From positions 1 to 35,678 of IMG/VR virus record IMGVR_UViG_3300012920_000115: a stretch of 35,678 bases of DNA, one strand, 5' to 3'. Origin of the DNA: a virus. Within the stretch, counting starts at the first letter, position 1; the number at the start of each line of letters is the position of its first letter. The notes under the pieces are model-generated. The model was given only the letters and a program-made list of their open reading frames with translations. It ran no database searches and had not been told where the DNA came from. Shown piece after piece: positions 5,531-14,836 of the stretch. Position numbers and translations under genes: made by a program.

Positions 5531-8008
5531 ATGGCCCCACACCTATCCGCTAACATTGACGAGATTAGTGCGACCCTGCACGCCCTGTTTGACAAGGGGC
5601 AGGTCGTTGAGTTGCGCGTCATCTCTCCCCCCAAGTACGGGAGCAAGCCCCTCATCAAGTCAGGTTACTTTAACGACTTTGATGCGCTCGCTTCTGCCGC
5701 AGCAGCCTCATCAGACAACGGGGCGAATGGCGTTTACATCACGCCCAATAAGATTAACCCAGCCTTATTCTCCCGCAGTCCGAATAAGTTATCCAACGGG
5801 TTAGCTTCTACCACTGACGACGATGTGATCGAACACACGTACCTGCTCATTGACGTTGACCCCGTTCGACCGTCCCACATTTCAGCTAGTCAAGACGAGA
5901 AACGGTTAGCCTTTAAGGTTGTCCGCACTATTCTGGAAAGCTTGGATGCTGAAGGGTGGCCTCGTCCGATTGTAGGTGACTCCGGTAACGGTGCTCATCT
6001 TATTTACCGAGTGGAACTACCTCCACACCATACGATCATCCGTAGGTTTTACTCTGCGTTGAGCTTATTCTTCGATGTAGAAGGGGTGACCATTGACCAA
6101 AAGGTCTTCAATCCCTCACGGATTTGGAAACTGTATGGTACAGCCGCGCGTAAAGGTGGTGATACGGCAGAACGTCCACACCGTAAAGCCCGACTGCTTA
6201 ACGTTCCTGAAAACTTCCGAAAGGTTTCACGGGCTAAGATTGAGGAGTTCGCTAAACGCGCGCCCTTAGAAGCATCTGGTGGGTTTAACTCTGAACGGGC
6301 GACACGATTAGACACGTGGTTACACGCGCACTTCAAAGGTGCCGACAAACCAGTGGAGATGAAGTGGGGTGACAAGGGCCGTAAGTTTGTATTCGACGTA
6401 TGTCCCTTCGATGAGTCCCACAATGACACGTCCGCGTATATTGTTCAGACGAACTCCGGTGAAATCTTCGCAGGTTGCCAACATAAGAACTGCGTCGGAA
6501 CGGGACGTAAAGGTTGGAAGGCATTTCAGAACAAGTTCGGCAAGATGGGTGGCGGCACGAGTAGCAGTGGAGGAAGTTCATCGCAGCAACAGCCCTCCAG
6601 TGGGGCGATGCCGGGTCTAACTGACTTAGGTAACGCCAAGAGACTCATACAGGGTTTTGGTCAGAACCTAAGATTTGTTTCTAGCTGGAAGAAATGGTTA
6701 TATTATACCGGCAAGCGTTGGGAGACTGACGAGACAGGTCGGGTGATGCGTCTTGCGGAACAAGCTGTGGCGACGATTTTTGCAGAAGCGACAGCAGAGA
6801 GTGATACAGACCGCGCAAATCGGCTGTTCAAACACGCCGTGTCTTCCGAATCGTCAAAGGCGCTTCATTCTATGGTAAATCTAGCTGCCTACGAAGACGG
6901 GGTTTCAGTAACTGTGGGTCAACTGGACAAGGATCCTTGGAAACTAAACGTGTCTAATGGGACAGTGGACTTGAAGACGGGTCAGTTACTTCCTCACGCG
7001 CGTAATCATCTTATTACTAAAATGTGTCCCGTAGAGTACGATACTAATGCGGAATGCCCAACGTGGGATAACTTCTTATACGAGATTTTAGATGGACGAG
7101 TGGATCTTATTGCTTTTTTGTATCGCTATATTGGGTATTCTCTTACAGGTCTTGTAAGCGAACAGAAACTAATCTTCCTATACGGTACAGGTGCGAACGG
7201 TAAATCAACATTCTTGAATACCCTTCAGCATCTTATGGGAGCTTACTCAAAACAAGCTGCCCCTGAACTTCTTCTCTCCTCCAAGAGTGGTCGCCACCCA
7301 ACAGAAGTGGCGGATTTACTTGGGGCTAGATTTGTAGTGAGTTCAGAGATTGACCGTGGACGTGGATTAGCTGAAGCCTCGATTAAACAAATGACCGGGG
7401 GTGACGTAATTAAGGCCCGGTACATGAAAAAGGATTTTTTCGAGTTTCTTCCTACCCATAAGTTGTGGTTAGCCGCGAATCATAAGCCGATTATCAAGGG
7501 TAACGACGAAGGTATCTGGCGACGGGTGCTTTTGGTGCCGTTTGAAGTAAGCATCCCAGAATCAAAGCAGGACAAACAACTCGCGAATAAACTTCTTGCG
7601 GAGTTACCGGGTATTTTGAATCGCTTGGTCGCTGGTTGTTTGGATTGGCAGCGTAACGGACTCAACGCACCCAAGGAAGTAGTCGAGGCCACACAGGAAT
7701 ACCGGGAACAACTCGACCAACTTAAACCGTTTTTCGACGATGTGTGCCTGAAAGAGAAGGAAGCAGAGATTAACCCTAAGATGCTCTACAATGCTTTTCT
7801 CGATTGGTGCGAGGAGAACCATGAGACACCCATGAAGCCGCGATACTTTGCGATGTTGATGCGGGAACGTGGGTTTCGTCAGGGTAAGCCCACTAAGAAG
7901 GGTTCTAAAGTAACCTACCGCCCGTGGTTGGGTATCCGATTACGCGATGTAAAAGACTTAAAACCAAAAGTAAAGGTGATCCCTTTTGCCGAGAAAACAT
8001 CCCAATGA
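5531..8008 (+). CDS. Primase-polymerase fused to D5-type SF3 helicase (phage/plasmid primase, P4 family)
   Basis: An 825-residue replication protein. The N-terminal part (about 95-230) shows primase-polymerase motifs: LIDVDP with metal-binding D108 and D110, DSGNGAHLIY (S151-H156), and a later conserved part around NPSRIWKLYGTAARKG. Residues 289-321 contain CPF, then GCQHKNC, a probable zinc site. A Gly/Ser/Gln linker (about 338-360) leads to the D5 N-terminal domain and the SF3 helicase. The helicase has Walker A GTGANGKST (552-560), Walker B ARFVVSSEID (599-608), sensor LWLAANHKPI (645-654) and the arginine motif GIWRRVLLVPFE (661-672). A C-terminal winged-helix-like region follows. It should unwind and prime DNA at the phage origin. 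ATG 5531 lies 9 bp after the HTH gene with a weak AGGA site, so translation is probably coupled. Confidence 0.92.
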   Translation: MAPHLSANIDEISATLHALFDKGQVVELRVISPPKYGSKPLIKSGYFNDFDALASAAAASSDNGANGVYITPNKINPALFSRSPNKLSNGLASTTDDDVIEHTYLLIDVDPVRPSHISASQDEKRLAFKVVRTILESLDAEGWPRPIVGDSGNGAHLIYRVELPPHHTIIRRFYSALSLFFDVEGVTIDQKVFNPSRIWKLYGTAARKGGDTAERPHRKARLLNVPENFRKVSRAKIEEFAKRAPLEASGGFNSERATRLDTWLHAHFKGADKPVEMKWGDKGRKFVFDVCPFDESHNDTSAYIVQTNSGEIFAGCQHKNCVGTGRKGWKAFQNKFGKMGGGTSSSGGSSSQQQPSSGAMPGLTDLGNAKRLIQGFGQNLRFVSSWKKWLYYTGKRWETDETGRVMRLAEQAVATIFAEATAESDTDRANRLFKHAVSSESSKALHSMVNLAAYEDGVSVTVGQLDKDPWKLNVSNGTVDLKTGQLLPHARNHLITKMCPVEYDTNAECPTWDNFLYEILDGRVDLIAFLYRYIGYSLTGLVSEQKLIFLYGTGANGKSTFLNTLQHLMGAYSKQAAPELLLSSKSGRHPTEVADLLGARFVVSSEIDRGRGLAEASIKQMTGGDVIKARYMKKDFFEFLPTHKLWLAANHKPIIKGNDEGIWRRVLLVPFEVSIPESKQDKQLANKLLAELPGILNRLVAGCLDWQRNGLNAPKEVVEATQEYREQLDQLKPFFDDVCLKEKEAEINPKMLYNAFLDWCEENHETPMKPRYFAMLMRERGFRQGKPTKKGSKVTYRPWLGIRLRDVKDLKPKVKVIPFAEKTSQ

Positions 8009-8900
8009 CAAAGAGCTAGGGAAGTGGCAGTGGCGCACGAGCACCAACACCATTCCCCCTAATCGAGACCCCTACACACACCCAGTCGTCTGGATGGCAG
8101 TCCGATGTGAGAGCGAGTTGGAGCAAATCACGCTGTACCCTAAAGCAGACCGGGAAATCTTAGAGTTCGCACAGAAGTACCGGGGCAACAAGTTTACATG
8201 GGCACCTCGATTACAATCTAATGTCGAGCGGCGAGACTTGATCCGTGAATGGCTTAGTAGAACACCTATGATTCTGGACTGGTTTGTGTCACCCGACGCG
8301 TATCACGCACCACGTACGTACCCTAAATTCTTAAAAGAAGCTTTCGGCAAAGTACCTCCTCCCCGTCCCTACGAATTTGCTTGTATGAAGTGGGGTCGAA
8401 TCGAACGTAGGAAGTTTTTTGCGAAAGGGATTTACTACCTACGCGCCTACTGCTTTGGTTTTACCCTACCTCAAATCGCGCGAATCACGGGTGAGCCGAT
8501 TGGATTCATCAAAACGGAAATGTTTGACGACTTAAAAGCTTTATGTGAAGAACCGGGGTTCGCTTTGTGGTGCCTAAACATAAGCTGGAAAAAAGTTCGC
8601 TGGCCTATTAATGTGGACATCGGTATGCTTAACAAGATTAAGCTGCAACAGCAGTTGGAGGGTGGACCTCAATTTATCCGCCCAAGCGAACTAGATATTC
8701 TACTTGCTTCCGCTAACTTTTGGCGGTTTGCTCAAGAGGGAAAACTTGCTAAACGCGGTGGTTTACGTTTGAAATTACACAAAAATTGGTTGGGAACATA
8801 CTCACACAGGAGAACATCATGTCGTCCGGTAAAGTTACAAGGCAGGGCCGTTCGGCTGGTCAGAGATCCGGGGAAGGCCCGGAGTACAGAAGCTGGTTAG
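7986..8900 (+). CDS. Hypothetical protein with a sigma-region-4-like HTH
   Basis: A 304-residue frame begins with TTG at 7986, overlapping the helicase gene by 23 nt and preceded by AAGGTGAT. The first in-frame ATG is at 8094, and the start is uncertain. Residues 154-185 (YCFGFTLPQIARITGEPIGF and following) have the spacing of a helix-turn-helix like that of sigma-70 region 4 or of small terminase subunits. The protein is basic and rich in Trp and Arg. Its last 27 residues are read from DNA that also encodes the next gene, an unusually long 82-bp overlap, so the true C-terminus deserves checking. Its place between the helicase and the terminase genes fits a late regulator or a DNA-recognition packaging protein. 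Neither is proven. Confidence 0.65.
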   Translation: MPRKHPNDKELGKWQWRTSTNTIPPNRDPYTHPVVWMAVRCESELEQITLYPKADREILEFAQKYRGNKFTWAPRLQSNVERRDLIREWLSRTPMILDWFVSPDAYHAPRTYPKFLKEAFGKVPPPRPYEFACMKWGRIERRKFFAKGIYYLRAYCFGFTLPQIARITGEPIGFIKTEMFDDLKALCEEPGFALWCLNISWKKVRWPINVDIGMLNKIKLQQQLEGGPQFIRPSELDILLASANFWRFAQEGKLAKRGGLRLKLHKNWLGTYSHRRTSCRPVKLQGRAVRLVRDPGKARSTEAG

Positions 8901-9247
8901 CGCTCGTACCGCCCGAAGAACGAGAAGCTATCGCTGCACTCGTTAAGAAACACAAGATTAAAGACTACGATGACCTTGTTGGGTTCAGTCAGATTATTCT
9001 TGCTGAAATGATTGAGGGGAACATTACCCCAGCTATCGCACGTGAAGCCCGCTTGTGGACCGAGATGATGTTTACCGTACTCGCCACTAAGAACAGCGCG
9101 ATGGGCACGCCAGAGGCGGCATACTCTGACGTAATTACCGCGCTTGTCCAAGTAAGACGTGAAGCACCTAAGCTTGAGGCAGCATATACAATCACCGAAG
9201 AAGTGATTGACGTAGAACCAGAGAAAATCGCGGTAAACGATGAGTAA
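8819..9247 (+). CDS. Hypothetical protein directly upstream of large terminase, candidate small terminase subunit
   Basis: The ATG at 8819 has AGGAG 6 nt upstream and is preferred over the TTG at 8786. The 142-residue product begins with a Ser/Gly/Arg-rich tail (SSGKVTRQGRSAGQRSGEG). An alpha-helical middle follows (LALVPPEEREAIAALVKKHK, then helices to about residue 115) with an acidic end. No DNA-binding motif is obvious. The gene overlaps the large terminase by 8 nt (ATGAGTAA). A small ORF in this position is usually the small terminase subunit, which recognises viral DNA for packaging. The call rests on position and helical character only. The HTH-bearing gene upstream is the alternative candidate. 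Confidence 0.6.
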   Translation: MSSGKVTRQGRSAGQRSGEGPEYRSWLALVPPEEREAIAALVKKHKIKDYDDLVGFSQIILAEMIEGNITPAIAREARLWTEMMFTVLATKNSAMGTPEAAYSDVITALVQVRREAPKLEAAYTITEEVIDVEPEKIAVNDE

Positions 9248-10952
9248 TACGGAAGCATCCGACGCACTGGCGGCACTTGCAGACCCAGCATTAAGTTTGC
9301 GGGCTTACGGTAAGGTGCACGATCAGTCAACTGGACGCGAAATAGCCTACGACCCTTTTAAAATTACCGAAAAACTCCAATCAACTGTGGTTTCATACTT
9401 CTCTGAACCGCCTAGAACACAATACGGGCAGACAAAGTGGTTAACTTTGCTTGGGTATCGTCAGGCAGGTAAGTCATTAGTTGCAGAGTTATGCGCCTAT
9501 GCAAAAACAGCCTACACACCCGGCTGGGACCACGTTTGCATAGCGGATACTAAGTCTCGTGCAGAGTATTTACATAGTAGGGTGCACTTTTGCCATGCAA
9601 GATGGCCCGATTCACTCCGTTCACCCACTGTACCTAACCGAGAAAGCCGTCAAATGACCTTTTCAGGCGGTGCCGGGGGCAAAATGCGCGTTTTGTCCGG
9701 TGAATCTGGTGCGGTCGGTATCGGTCAGTCACCTGATAGCTTTCACGGGTCAGAATTACCCTACTGGGCTAACGCGGGTGAGCAATACACGCTGATTTAC
9801 CCTTCGATGGTTAACCGGGACCATGCCTTAATGGTTATGGAGTCCACACCCGCGCCGATGGACGCGCCATCTGCTGAATGGTGGCACGATCAATGCCGTG
9901 ATGCAAAAAAGAACAGTGGGCGCAACCTCTACGCGTTCTTCCCGTTCTGGGATGGCAAACTTAACCGTCGTCCGTGGCCCGAAGACGCATCATTAGACAT
10001 TGATGAACTAAGATTATTAGACAAGTACGGACCTAAAGGACTGCAAAAGGAGAATCTAGCTTTTCGTAGACTTATGATGGAGCTAGACCCGGAGATTCGC
10101 CGTAACCCTGACCTATTTAGTGTATACTATCCATTCGATGATGTTACATGTTGGTTGGCTGCGAGCAGTTCTGTTATCCACCACTCGCTGCTTAAACGGC
10201 ACCAACAAGGCAAATTGGTCGCTTGGTCGGGTCCGTACCTTGAATACGAAAAGCCGGAGCCTGAAGCATTATATGTGATGGGGGTTGATCCAGCGGGGTA
10301 CGCGGCCCGCGACCATGCGGCTTTTCAAGTCCTCAAGCTATACGATGGCGAATGGACACAAGTTGCGTGCTACGCTGACCACACCGAGCCGATTCCGTTT
10401 TCAAAAAAGATTCTGGAGGTTGCCCGCAGATATAATAATGCAACCGTTGCCGTAGAATCGAACGGGGTCGGAGCGGCTGTGATCGCCCTGCTTCAAGAGC
10501 TAGAATGTAAGAATCTATACTATGAAAAACCTTACAGACCGGGGATTACGGCTACGTCTAAGTCCGTTGACCAGATGCTGTCTTGGCTACAAGAAGCCTT
10601 AAAAGATGAACTTATCTTAAAAGACGCGGACACCGTTGACCAATTAACAGGGTACAAACATGATAAACGCGTTGAGCAAAACGCTTCTAGCGAAATTCTA
10701 TACGGTAAAGGCGCAGGTAAGCGCCGTCGTGAGCGTCATCACTGGGATAAAATTTCAGCACTACAAATGGCGGTCACCGCTGCACGCCGCGCACCATCGC
10801 GTAGAAAACAAGTAGAAGATTCAACAAGAACTGATAATATAGTGCTGTTTCGTGATATGACGTGGAACCAAGTGCAGGAACACCGTAAGAAGGTGTCTCA
10901 AGATAAAGCTTCAACGAAGCGTAAACGCGCGCGTTATCGGAGAAAAAAGTAA
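9240..10952 (+). CDS. terL: Terminase large subunit (packaging ATPase and nuclease)
   Basis: A 570-residue packaging motor. The ATPase shows a Walker A of the phage type, LLGYRQAGKSL (70-80), a Walker B ending in the catalytic glutamate, SFHGSELPYW (168-176), and the coupling motif MVMESTP (198-204). The C-terminal RNase H-like nuclease shows MGVDPAGY with D350, AVESNGVG with E406, and HWDKISALQM with D503 as the three metal-binding acids. All key residues are present, so the enzyme looks intact. The tail (about 518-570) is very basic. The protein docks on the portal, drives DNA into the procapsid and cuts it. Its start overlaps the upstream gene by 8 nt and its stop overlaps the next ATG by one base, so it belongs to a tight operon. 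Confidence 0.95.
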   Translation: MSNTEASDALAALADPALSLRAYGKVHDQSTGREIAYDPFKITEKLQSTVVSYFSEPPRTQYGQTKWLTLLGYRQAGKSLVAELCAYAKTAYTPGWDHVCIADTKSRAEYLHSRVHFCHARWPDSLRSPTVPNRESRQMTFSGGAGGKMRVLSGESGAVGIGQSPDSFHGSELPYWANAGEQYTLIYPSMVNRDHALMVMESTPAPMDAPSAEWWHDQCRDAKKNSGRNLYAFFPFWDGKLNRRPWPEDASLDIDELRLLDKYGPKGLQKENLAFRRLMMELDPEIRRNPDLFSVYYPFDDVTCWLAASSSVIHHSLLKRHQQGKLVAWSGPYLEYEKPEPEALYVMGVDPAGYAARDHAAFQVLKLYDGEWTQVACYADHTEPIPFSKKILEVARRYNNATVAVESNGVGAAVIALLQELECKNLYYEKPYRPGITATSKSVDQMLSWLQEALKDELILKDADTVDQLTGYKHDKRVEQNASSEILYGKGAGKRRRERHHWDKISALQMAVTAARRAPSRRKQVEDSTRTDNIVLFRDMTWNQVQEHRKKVSQDKASTKRKRARYRRKK

Positions 10953-11551
10953 TGGCTGATGCAAAGAGTTTAAGAATGGATGCAGCACGCAAAGCTTTAG
11001 CCGAAAAAAGAGGCCGCGCCATTTATCCTCGTTCAAACCCAGATTTTACCCAGAAAGGGTTGTATAATCTTACTTCTGAGGTAAGGAACACTGACAAATC
11101 TTTTGAGGATAATCAGAAAGATGCTTCCGCGATGCGTGCCCTCGAATCGCATAGGCGGGCTACTAAACAGGCCGCACCAGAAGTCCCTTACCCATTTGAA
11201 CAACAATACCAAGACCTTCGTTATTCAGGTAGAGGTATGAAAGATCCATATTATGCAGGAGAAAACTACACATTATCTACTATGGAAGATGATGATTTAG
11301 AATTGTCTAGGTTAATTGATAGGGGGTCATTTGGTGATGTTCGCCCGGAAATGGCTGAAATTGCAAAGCAAGATGCAGACTTTATTCGTCAAACTGACGA
11401 TGCCACACGAAATCTTCGTTATTCAATAGAAAGCGCGGCTGATAACGCTTACGGCGACCAAGAGATTACTGACCTTATAAATGATGCTGAAACGGAAGAC
11501 AAAAAAAGACAGTTAAGAGACAGAGTTAAAAACCAAGTATTAGGGAGATAA
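10952..11551 (+). CDS. Hypothetical protein, charged and helical
   Basis: The start codon shares one base with the terminase stop (TAATG), with GGAG about 9 nt upstream. The 199-residue protein is hydrophilic. It has a basic N-terminal helix (KSLRMDAARKALAEKRGRAI), a Tyr/Pro-rich middle (YPFEQQYQDLRYSGRGMKDPYY) and an acidic helical end (about 105-199). No membrane segment, cysteine motif or known domain is seen. Its position between the terminase and the portal suggests a head-assembly or packaging accessory protein. From this gene on, AT-rich codons (GAT, AAA, TTA) become common compared with the early operon. I do not recognise a family. Confidence 0.7.
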   Translation: MADAKSLRMDAARKALAEKRGRAIYPRSNPDFTQKGLYNLTSEVRNTDKSFEDNQKDASAMRALESHRRATKQAAPEVPYPFEQQYQDLRYSGRGMKDPYYAGENYTLSTMEDDDLELSRLIDRGSFGDVRPEMAEIAKQDADFIRQTDDATRNLRYSIESAADNAYGDQEITDLINDAETEDKKRQLRDRVKNQVLGR

Positions 11552-11552
11552 A

Positions 11553-11894
11553 ATGCCGGGATATACCGCTGCTGATGTGCGTAAAAAAGCCGCTGAAAAA
11601 GCTATGGCTGATTATAAGAAAAAGTCTGAAGCTAAAAAGCAACAGATGTCTGAAGGTCTTAAGCCTAAAAAAATGGAAGCTGAAGACCCTAAGAAAAAGA
11701 AGTCTGACGATGACGACGACGAGGAGGAGTCCAAACCCAAACTAGGGTCGGGTGAACGTTTTAAAAAGCTAAGTGGTGAGCTAAAGTCTAAAGGGGTTAA
11801 AGACCCTGATGCGTTAGCTGCATCTATTGGTCGTAAAAAATATGGGGCCGCTAAGATGGCTAAAATGGCAGCAGCCGGACGTAAGAAGGGGTAA
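11553..11894 (+). CDS. Small Lys-rich phage protein with a conserved-type IGRKKYG C-terminus
   Basis: A 113-residue protein that starts at ATG 11553 after GGGAG. The first 75 residues alternate Lys-rich and Asp/Glu-rich runs (KKKKSDDDDDEEE). The C-terminal part, GVKDPDALAASIGRKKYG, then MAKMAAAGRKK, follows a pattern I know from small uncharacterised phage proteins near terminase and portal genes, in which a 'DP.ALAA.IGRKKYG' helix pair recurs. No function is established. It is probably a virion or assembly component that binds nucleic acid or other head proteins. It lies 2 bp from its upstream neighbour, and AAGGGG within its 3' end serves the next gene. Confidence 0.7.
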   Translation: MPGYTAADVRKKAAEKAMADYKKKSEAKKQQMSEGLKPKKMEAEDPKKKKSDDDDDEEESKPKLGSGERFKKLSGELKSKGVKDPDALAASIGRKKYGAAKMAKMAAAGRKKG

Positions 11895-11896
11895 CC

Positions 11897-12391
11897 ATGG
11901 CAGCACCACTTGTAGGACTAATTGCGAAAAAAGCTCTAGGTAAGATGGCAGCAGCCGCTGCCAGTAATTTAGGCGGTAAAAAAGGTTCGGATAAACAACC
12001 CGTGACCACTACTCCCACTATTTTGTCTGAAACTGCGGATCTTTCAGGTACTTCAGATCCGTTTGCGGAAGAACTTTCTGGTATGAAACGAGGCGAGGTT
12101 CGGTTAGCCGAGTCTGATGCACCTACTAAAACAGTGTCTTCTACTAAAAAAGACAAAAAAGAAACAGCGCCTAAAAAAGACAAAAAACCATTGAACCTTA
12201 AAAAAGGTATTGGCAAAGCTAGTGCTGCTCTAAACGTTATGTCTGAACAAATGAACAAATCTGGTCCTGTAGAAGTCACTCCTACGATTTTAAGTAAGAT
12301 GCCTTCTCAAAACCCTGCAACTGGTCTAACAGACGCATTTGACAAAATTGCACAGCAACGTAATTCAGTAGCTAAAAACTTGATGGGGTAA
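11897..12391 (+). CDS. Hypothetical Ala/Lys-rich protein with internal repeat
   Basis: A 164-residue protein with ATG at 11897. The N-terminus (LVGLIAKKALGKMAAAAASNLGG) could form an amphipathic or weakly hydrophobic helix. The short motif TPTILS occurs twice, at about residues 39-44 and 131-136, and Lys-rich KKDKK also occurs twice (about 85-98). The rest is Ser/Thr-rich and likely disordered. Like its two upstream neighbours it has no recognisable domain and sits just before the portal. It could be a minor head or internal protein. The repeats suggest a short duplicated binding motif rather than an enzyme. Confidence 0.65.
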   Translation: MAAPLVGLIAKKALGKMAAAAASNLGGKKGSDKQPVTTTPTILSETADLSGTSDPFAEELSGMKRGEVRLAESDAPTKTVSSTKKDKKETAPKKDKKPLNLKKGIGKASAALNVMSEQMNKSGPVEVTPTILSKMPSQNPATGLTDAFDKIAQQRNSVAKNLMG

Positions 12392-12395
12392 ATTT

Positions 12396-14213
12396 ATGGG
12401 TCTGACACCAAAGCAAATTTCTGGTATTATCCAAACGCAACGCGCTAAATCCAGAAGGGAGCGAGGTTCTTGGGACAAATGGCGCAGTTGGTATTTGTCT
12501 GAATACTGGCGTTCGTCAGTTGACCTACCTTCGGGTGCTGAACCTACATTGTCTGAAGACGAAGTTAACTTCGAGACAAACTATCCTTATGCTTACATCG
12601 ATACGATGATTGCAAACATTTGCCCGACAAACCCCCAACTCACTGTGATGGCACGGAGGGATAAGCTGCGTGAAGTAGCTCAATTCCGTGAAGCGCTTAT
12701 CAACGACACCTTGAAGCGCAATAAAACGCACACGCTTTTGTGGAAGATGGCTACGAACGCTGCAATTTGTGGTCGTGGGTTTTTAAAAGCTGTCTGGAAC
12801 TTTAACCAAGAAACTGTGGACTTTTTTGTTATTGACCCTCGCTACGTGTTGTACGATCAATCAGCCCCGCGTTGGAACGATATTCGTTATCTGATTGAGG
12901 TAACGGTCCTGACAAAAGCCGAATTTCAACGACGAACAAAACGCAAAGGCAAAAAAGGGGCAACGTACAACGCTAAAGTAGCTGAAAAAGCTCAATTCGG
13001 GGGTTTTCCATCTTGGTTAGCGGATAATGTTCGTAATCAACAGATGATTAACAACGCCTCTAAAGAAGTTTATGATTGGGTAACCGTCTACGAGTTTTAC
13101 GACTTTGAGGGTGACGGTAAGTATTACCATATTTTAGACAATGTAGAGGAGCCTCTATTTGAGGGGGAACTACCTTACCGTTACTTACGTAATCCATTTA
13201 CTCAATTAGTTTTTAATGACAACATGGTAGACTTAGGTGGCGTAAGCGACGTTAAGTTGATCGGGTCTATCCAAGAACGTCTGAACGAGATTGATACCTT
13301 AGAATTGTGGCACGCCCATTCGTCTACCCCTGTAATGCTTGTAAATACTGGTTTAGTGGACAATCCAGAAGTTATTACTACAGCGTTAAGAGATGCGAAT
13401 GAGCCGGGGTCAATGGTCGCCGTAGCGGGCAAAGCCAATGCTCCTTTACGTGATTTAATCGGGCAGACACCTACACCCCAGTTTCAACCTTCATTTTCTA
13501 AAATGCGTGAACGTTGTACTCAAACAATTGAGTTTATTCTTGGTATTCCCCAGTACAGTCGGGGAGTTGTGGGGGTCGCAGATGTTGCTACCGAAGTTGC
13601 ATTGGCAGATACTTCTACTCGTACTCGTAACGGTAGACGGATTAAGGCGATGGAAGACGTTATCAAATCACTCGGAAACGCTGTCATAGGTTTGTATGAA
13701 GAATTTTTAAATCCTGAAACTATTTTGCCTATTCGTTTGACAGATAGTCGTGAGATTTTAGAAGTTACCCGTGAGATGCTTGGCGCGCGCGATGAGCGTA
13801 AGCCTTACGAACATCCAATGGATTACGATTATGAGGCTGTTCCTTACAGCCCGACTGAAAACCATAAGCTTATTCAGCTTCAAAAAATACAGCAGTACAT
13901 GGGCTTGTTAGCGGAGTCACCTCAAGTTGACCGTGAAAAGCTAGTGATGAAGCTACTTGACTTACTTGGTTTAAATGAAGTTTTACGTCGTGATCAACCC
14001 GGCGCGGCGCAACCCCAGCCCCAACAACCCCAGCCCGGAATGATGCCGGGTATGCCCCCCGGTGCTCCCCCTGTTCCTATGGACCCATCTATAATGGGCG
14101 GTGACATGCCTCCCGGTGTTCAGGAACCGCCTCCGGTAGCTATGCCCGCAGGTGGTCCGGGGTCGCCAGCCGCTACAGGTCAAGCTTCTCCTATTCCGGG
14201 GTTACCTATCTAG
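12396..14213 (+). CDS. Portal protein
   Basis: A 605-residue protein whose size and position fit a podovirus-type portal, the dodecameric ring at the capsid vertex that takes DNA from the terminase. Supporting features are the helical N-terminus, the conserved-looking segment ETNYPYAYIDTMIANICP (about 60-77), the wing region with VDFFVIDPRYVLYD (141-154), and the stem and crown helices around SIQERLNEIDTLELWHAHSS. The region SFSKMRERCTQTIEFILGIPQ lies where portal proteins have their tunnel loop. Residues 525-605 form a Pro/Gly/Met-rich tail (PQPQQPQPGMMPGMPPGAPP) that is probably disordered, a common portal ending. I assign it by overall pattern and gene order, not by a catalytic signature. 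Confidence 0.85.
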   Translation: MGLTPKQISGIIQTQRAKSRRERGSWDKWRSWYLSEYWRSSVDLPSGAEPTLSEDEVNFETNYPYAYIDTMIANICPTNPQLTVMARRDKLREVAQFREALINDTLKRNKTHTLLWKMATNAAICGRGFLKAVWNFNQETVDFFVIDPRYVLYDQSAPRWNDIRYLIEVTVLTKAEFQRRTKRKGKKGATYNAKVAEKAQFGGFPSWLADNVRNQQMINNASKEVYDWVTVYEFYDFEGDGKYYHILDNVEEPLFEGELPYRYLRNPFTQLVFNDNMVDLGGVSDVKLIGSIQERLNEIDTLELWHAHSSTPVMLVNTGLVDNPEVITTALRDANEPGSMVAVAGKANAPLRDLIGQTPTPQFQPSFSKMRERCTQTIEFILGIPQYSRGVVGVADVATEVALADTSTRTRNGRRIKAMEDVIKSLGNAVIGLYEEFLNPETILPIRLTDSREILEVTREMLGARDERKPYEHPMDYDYEAVPYSPTENHKLIQLQKIQQYMGLLAESPQVDREKLVMKLLDLLGLNEVLRRDQPGAAQPQPQQPQPGMMPGMPPGAPPVPMDPSIMGGDMPPGVQEPPPVAMPAGGPGSPAATGQASPIPGLPI

Positions 14214-14221
14214 GAGTTTAG

Positions 14222-14824
14222 ATGGACAAGCCTAAATACACTAGAGATTTAAACACCATTGTAACAGATCCAAATCCTCAAAAAAGTTACATAATGATGG
14301 GGCAAAAGGGTCGTGACCCTTTAACTTTATACGTTGGGGATCAAACTCCCGAAGGTGATGTATTAGAGGAGATTGGTGATCGTTCTGCAACTTTCTTACC
14401 TCCATATCAAGAGGGCCTTGAAACCCAACGACCAGCATACACACGCACAATGGGAGATAACCCGCGCCCAACTAAAACTTCTCCCCCCAAACCGGGTTCT
14501 TCTCGGCAAGAAATGGCTGATTGGTCACAAAAGTTTTTTAGTAATCAACGCACTGCGGACCTAATGCAAGAACCTAATATTATTAGTAAAGGTTTACTTC
14601 CTACGGGGCCTTTTTATTTAGAAAAACAAATGGCTGAAGCGGAGTATGACAAACAAGATTATTTTGACAATCAAATCAAAGTTGCTTTAGAAAATGGTGA
14701 TCAAGATTGGGCAGATTTTTTAGCCCGTGAAAAAGAAGAATCTTTATTAAAGCTTAACGACATAATTAACAATGCGGCGACGAGTCAAGATGATGACGAT
14801 TTTATTGACACAAGCGGATTATAA
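14222..14824 (+). CDS. Hypothetical protein between portal and FmdB-like protein
   Basis: A 200-residue protein with ATG 14222 preceded by AGGAG. The N-terminal half (about 1-90) looks beta-rich (SYIMMGQKGRDPLTLYVGDQ), the middle is Pro/Thr-rich (PRPTKTSPPKPGSSRQEM), and the last 70 residues are acidic and helical, ending DDDDFIDTSGL. No known domain is seen. The gene is noticeably AT-rich. By position it should belong to head assembly, for example a minor capsid or portal-associated protein, but the sequence gives no direct clue. Confidence 0.65.
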   Translation: MDKPKYTRDLNTIVTDPNPQKSYIMMGQKGRDPLTLYVGDQTPEGDVLEEIGDRSATFLPPYQEGLETQRPAYTRTMGDNPRPTKTSPPKPGSSRQEMADWSQKFFSNQRTADLMQEPNIISKGLLPTGPFYLEKQMAEAEYDKQDYFDNQIKVALENGDQDWADFLAREKEESLLKLNDIINNAATSQDDDDFIDTSGL

Positions 14825-14836
14825 GGAGAACCCCAG

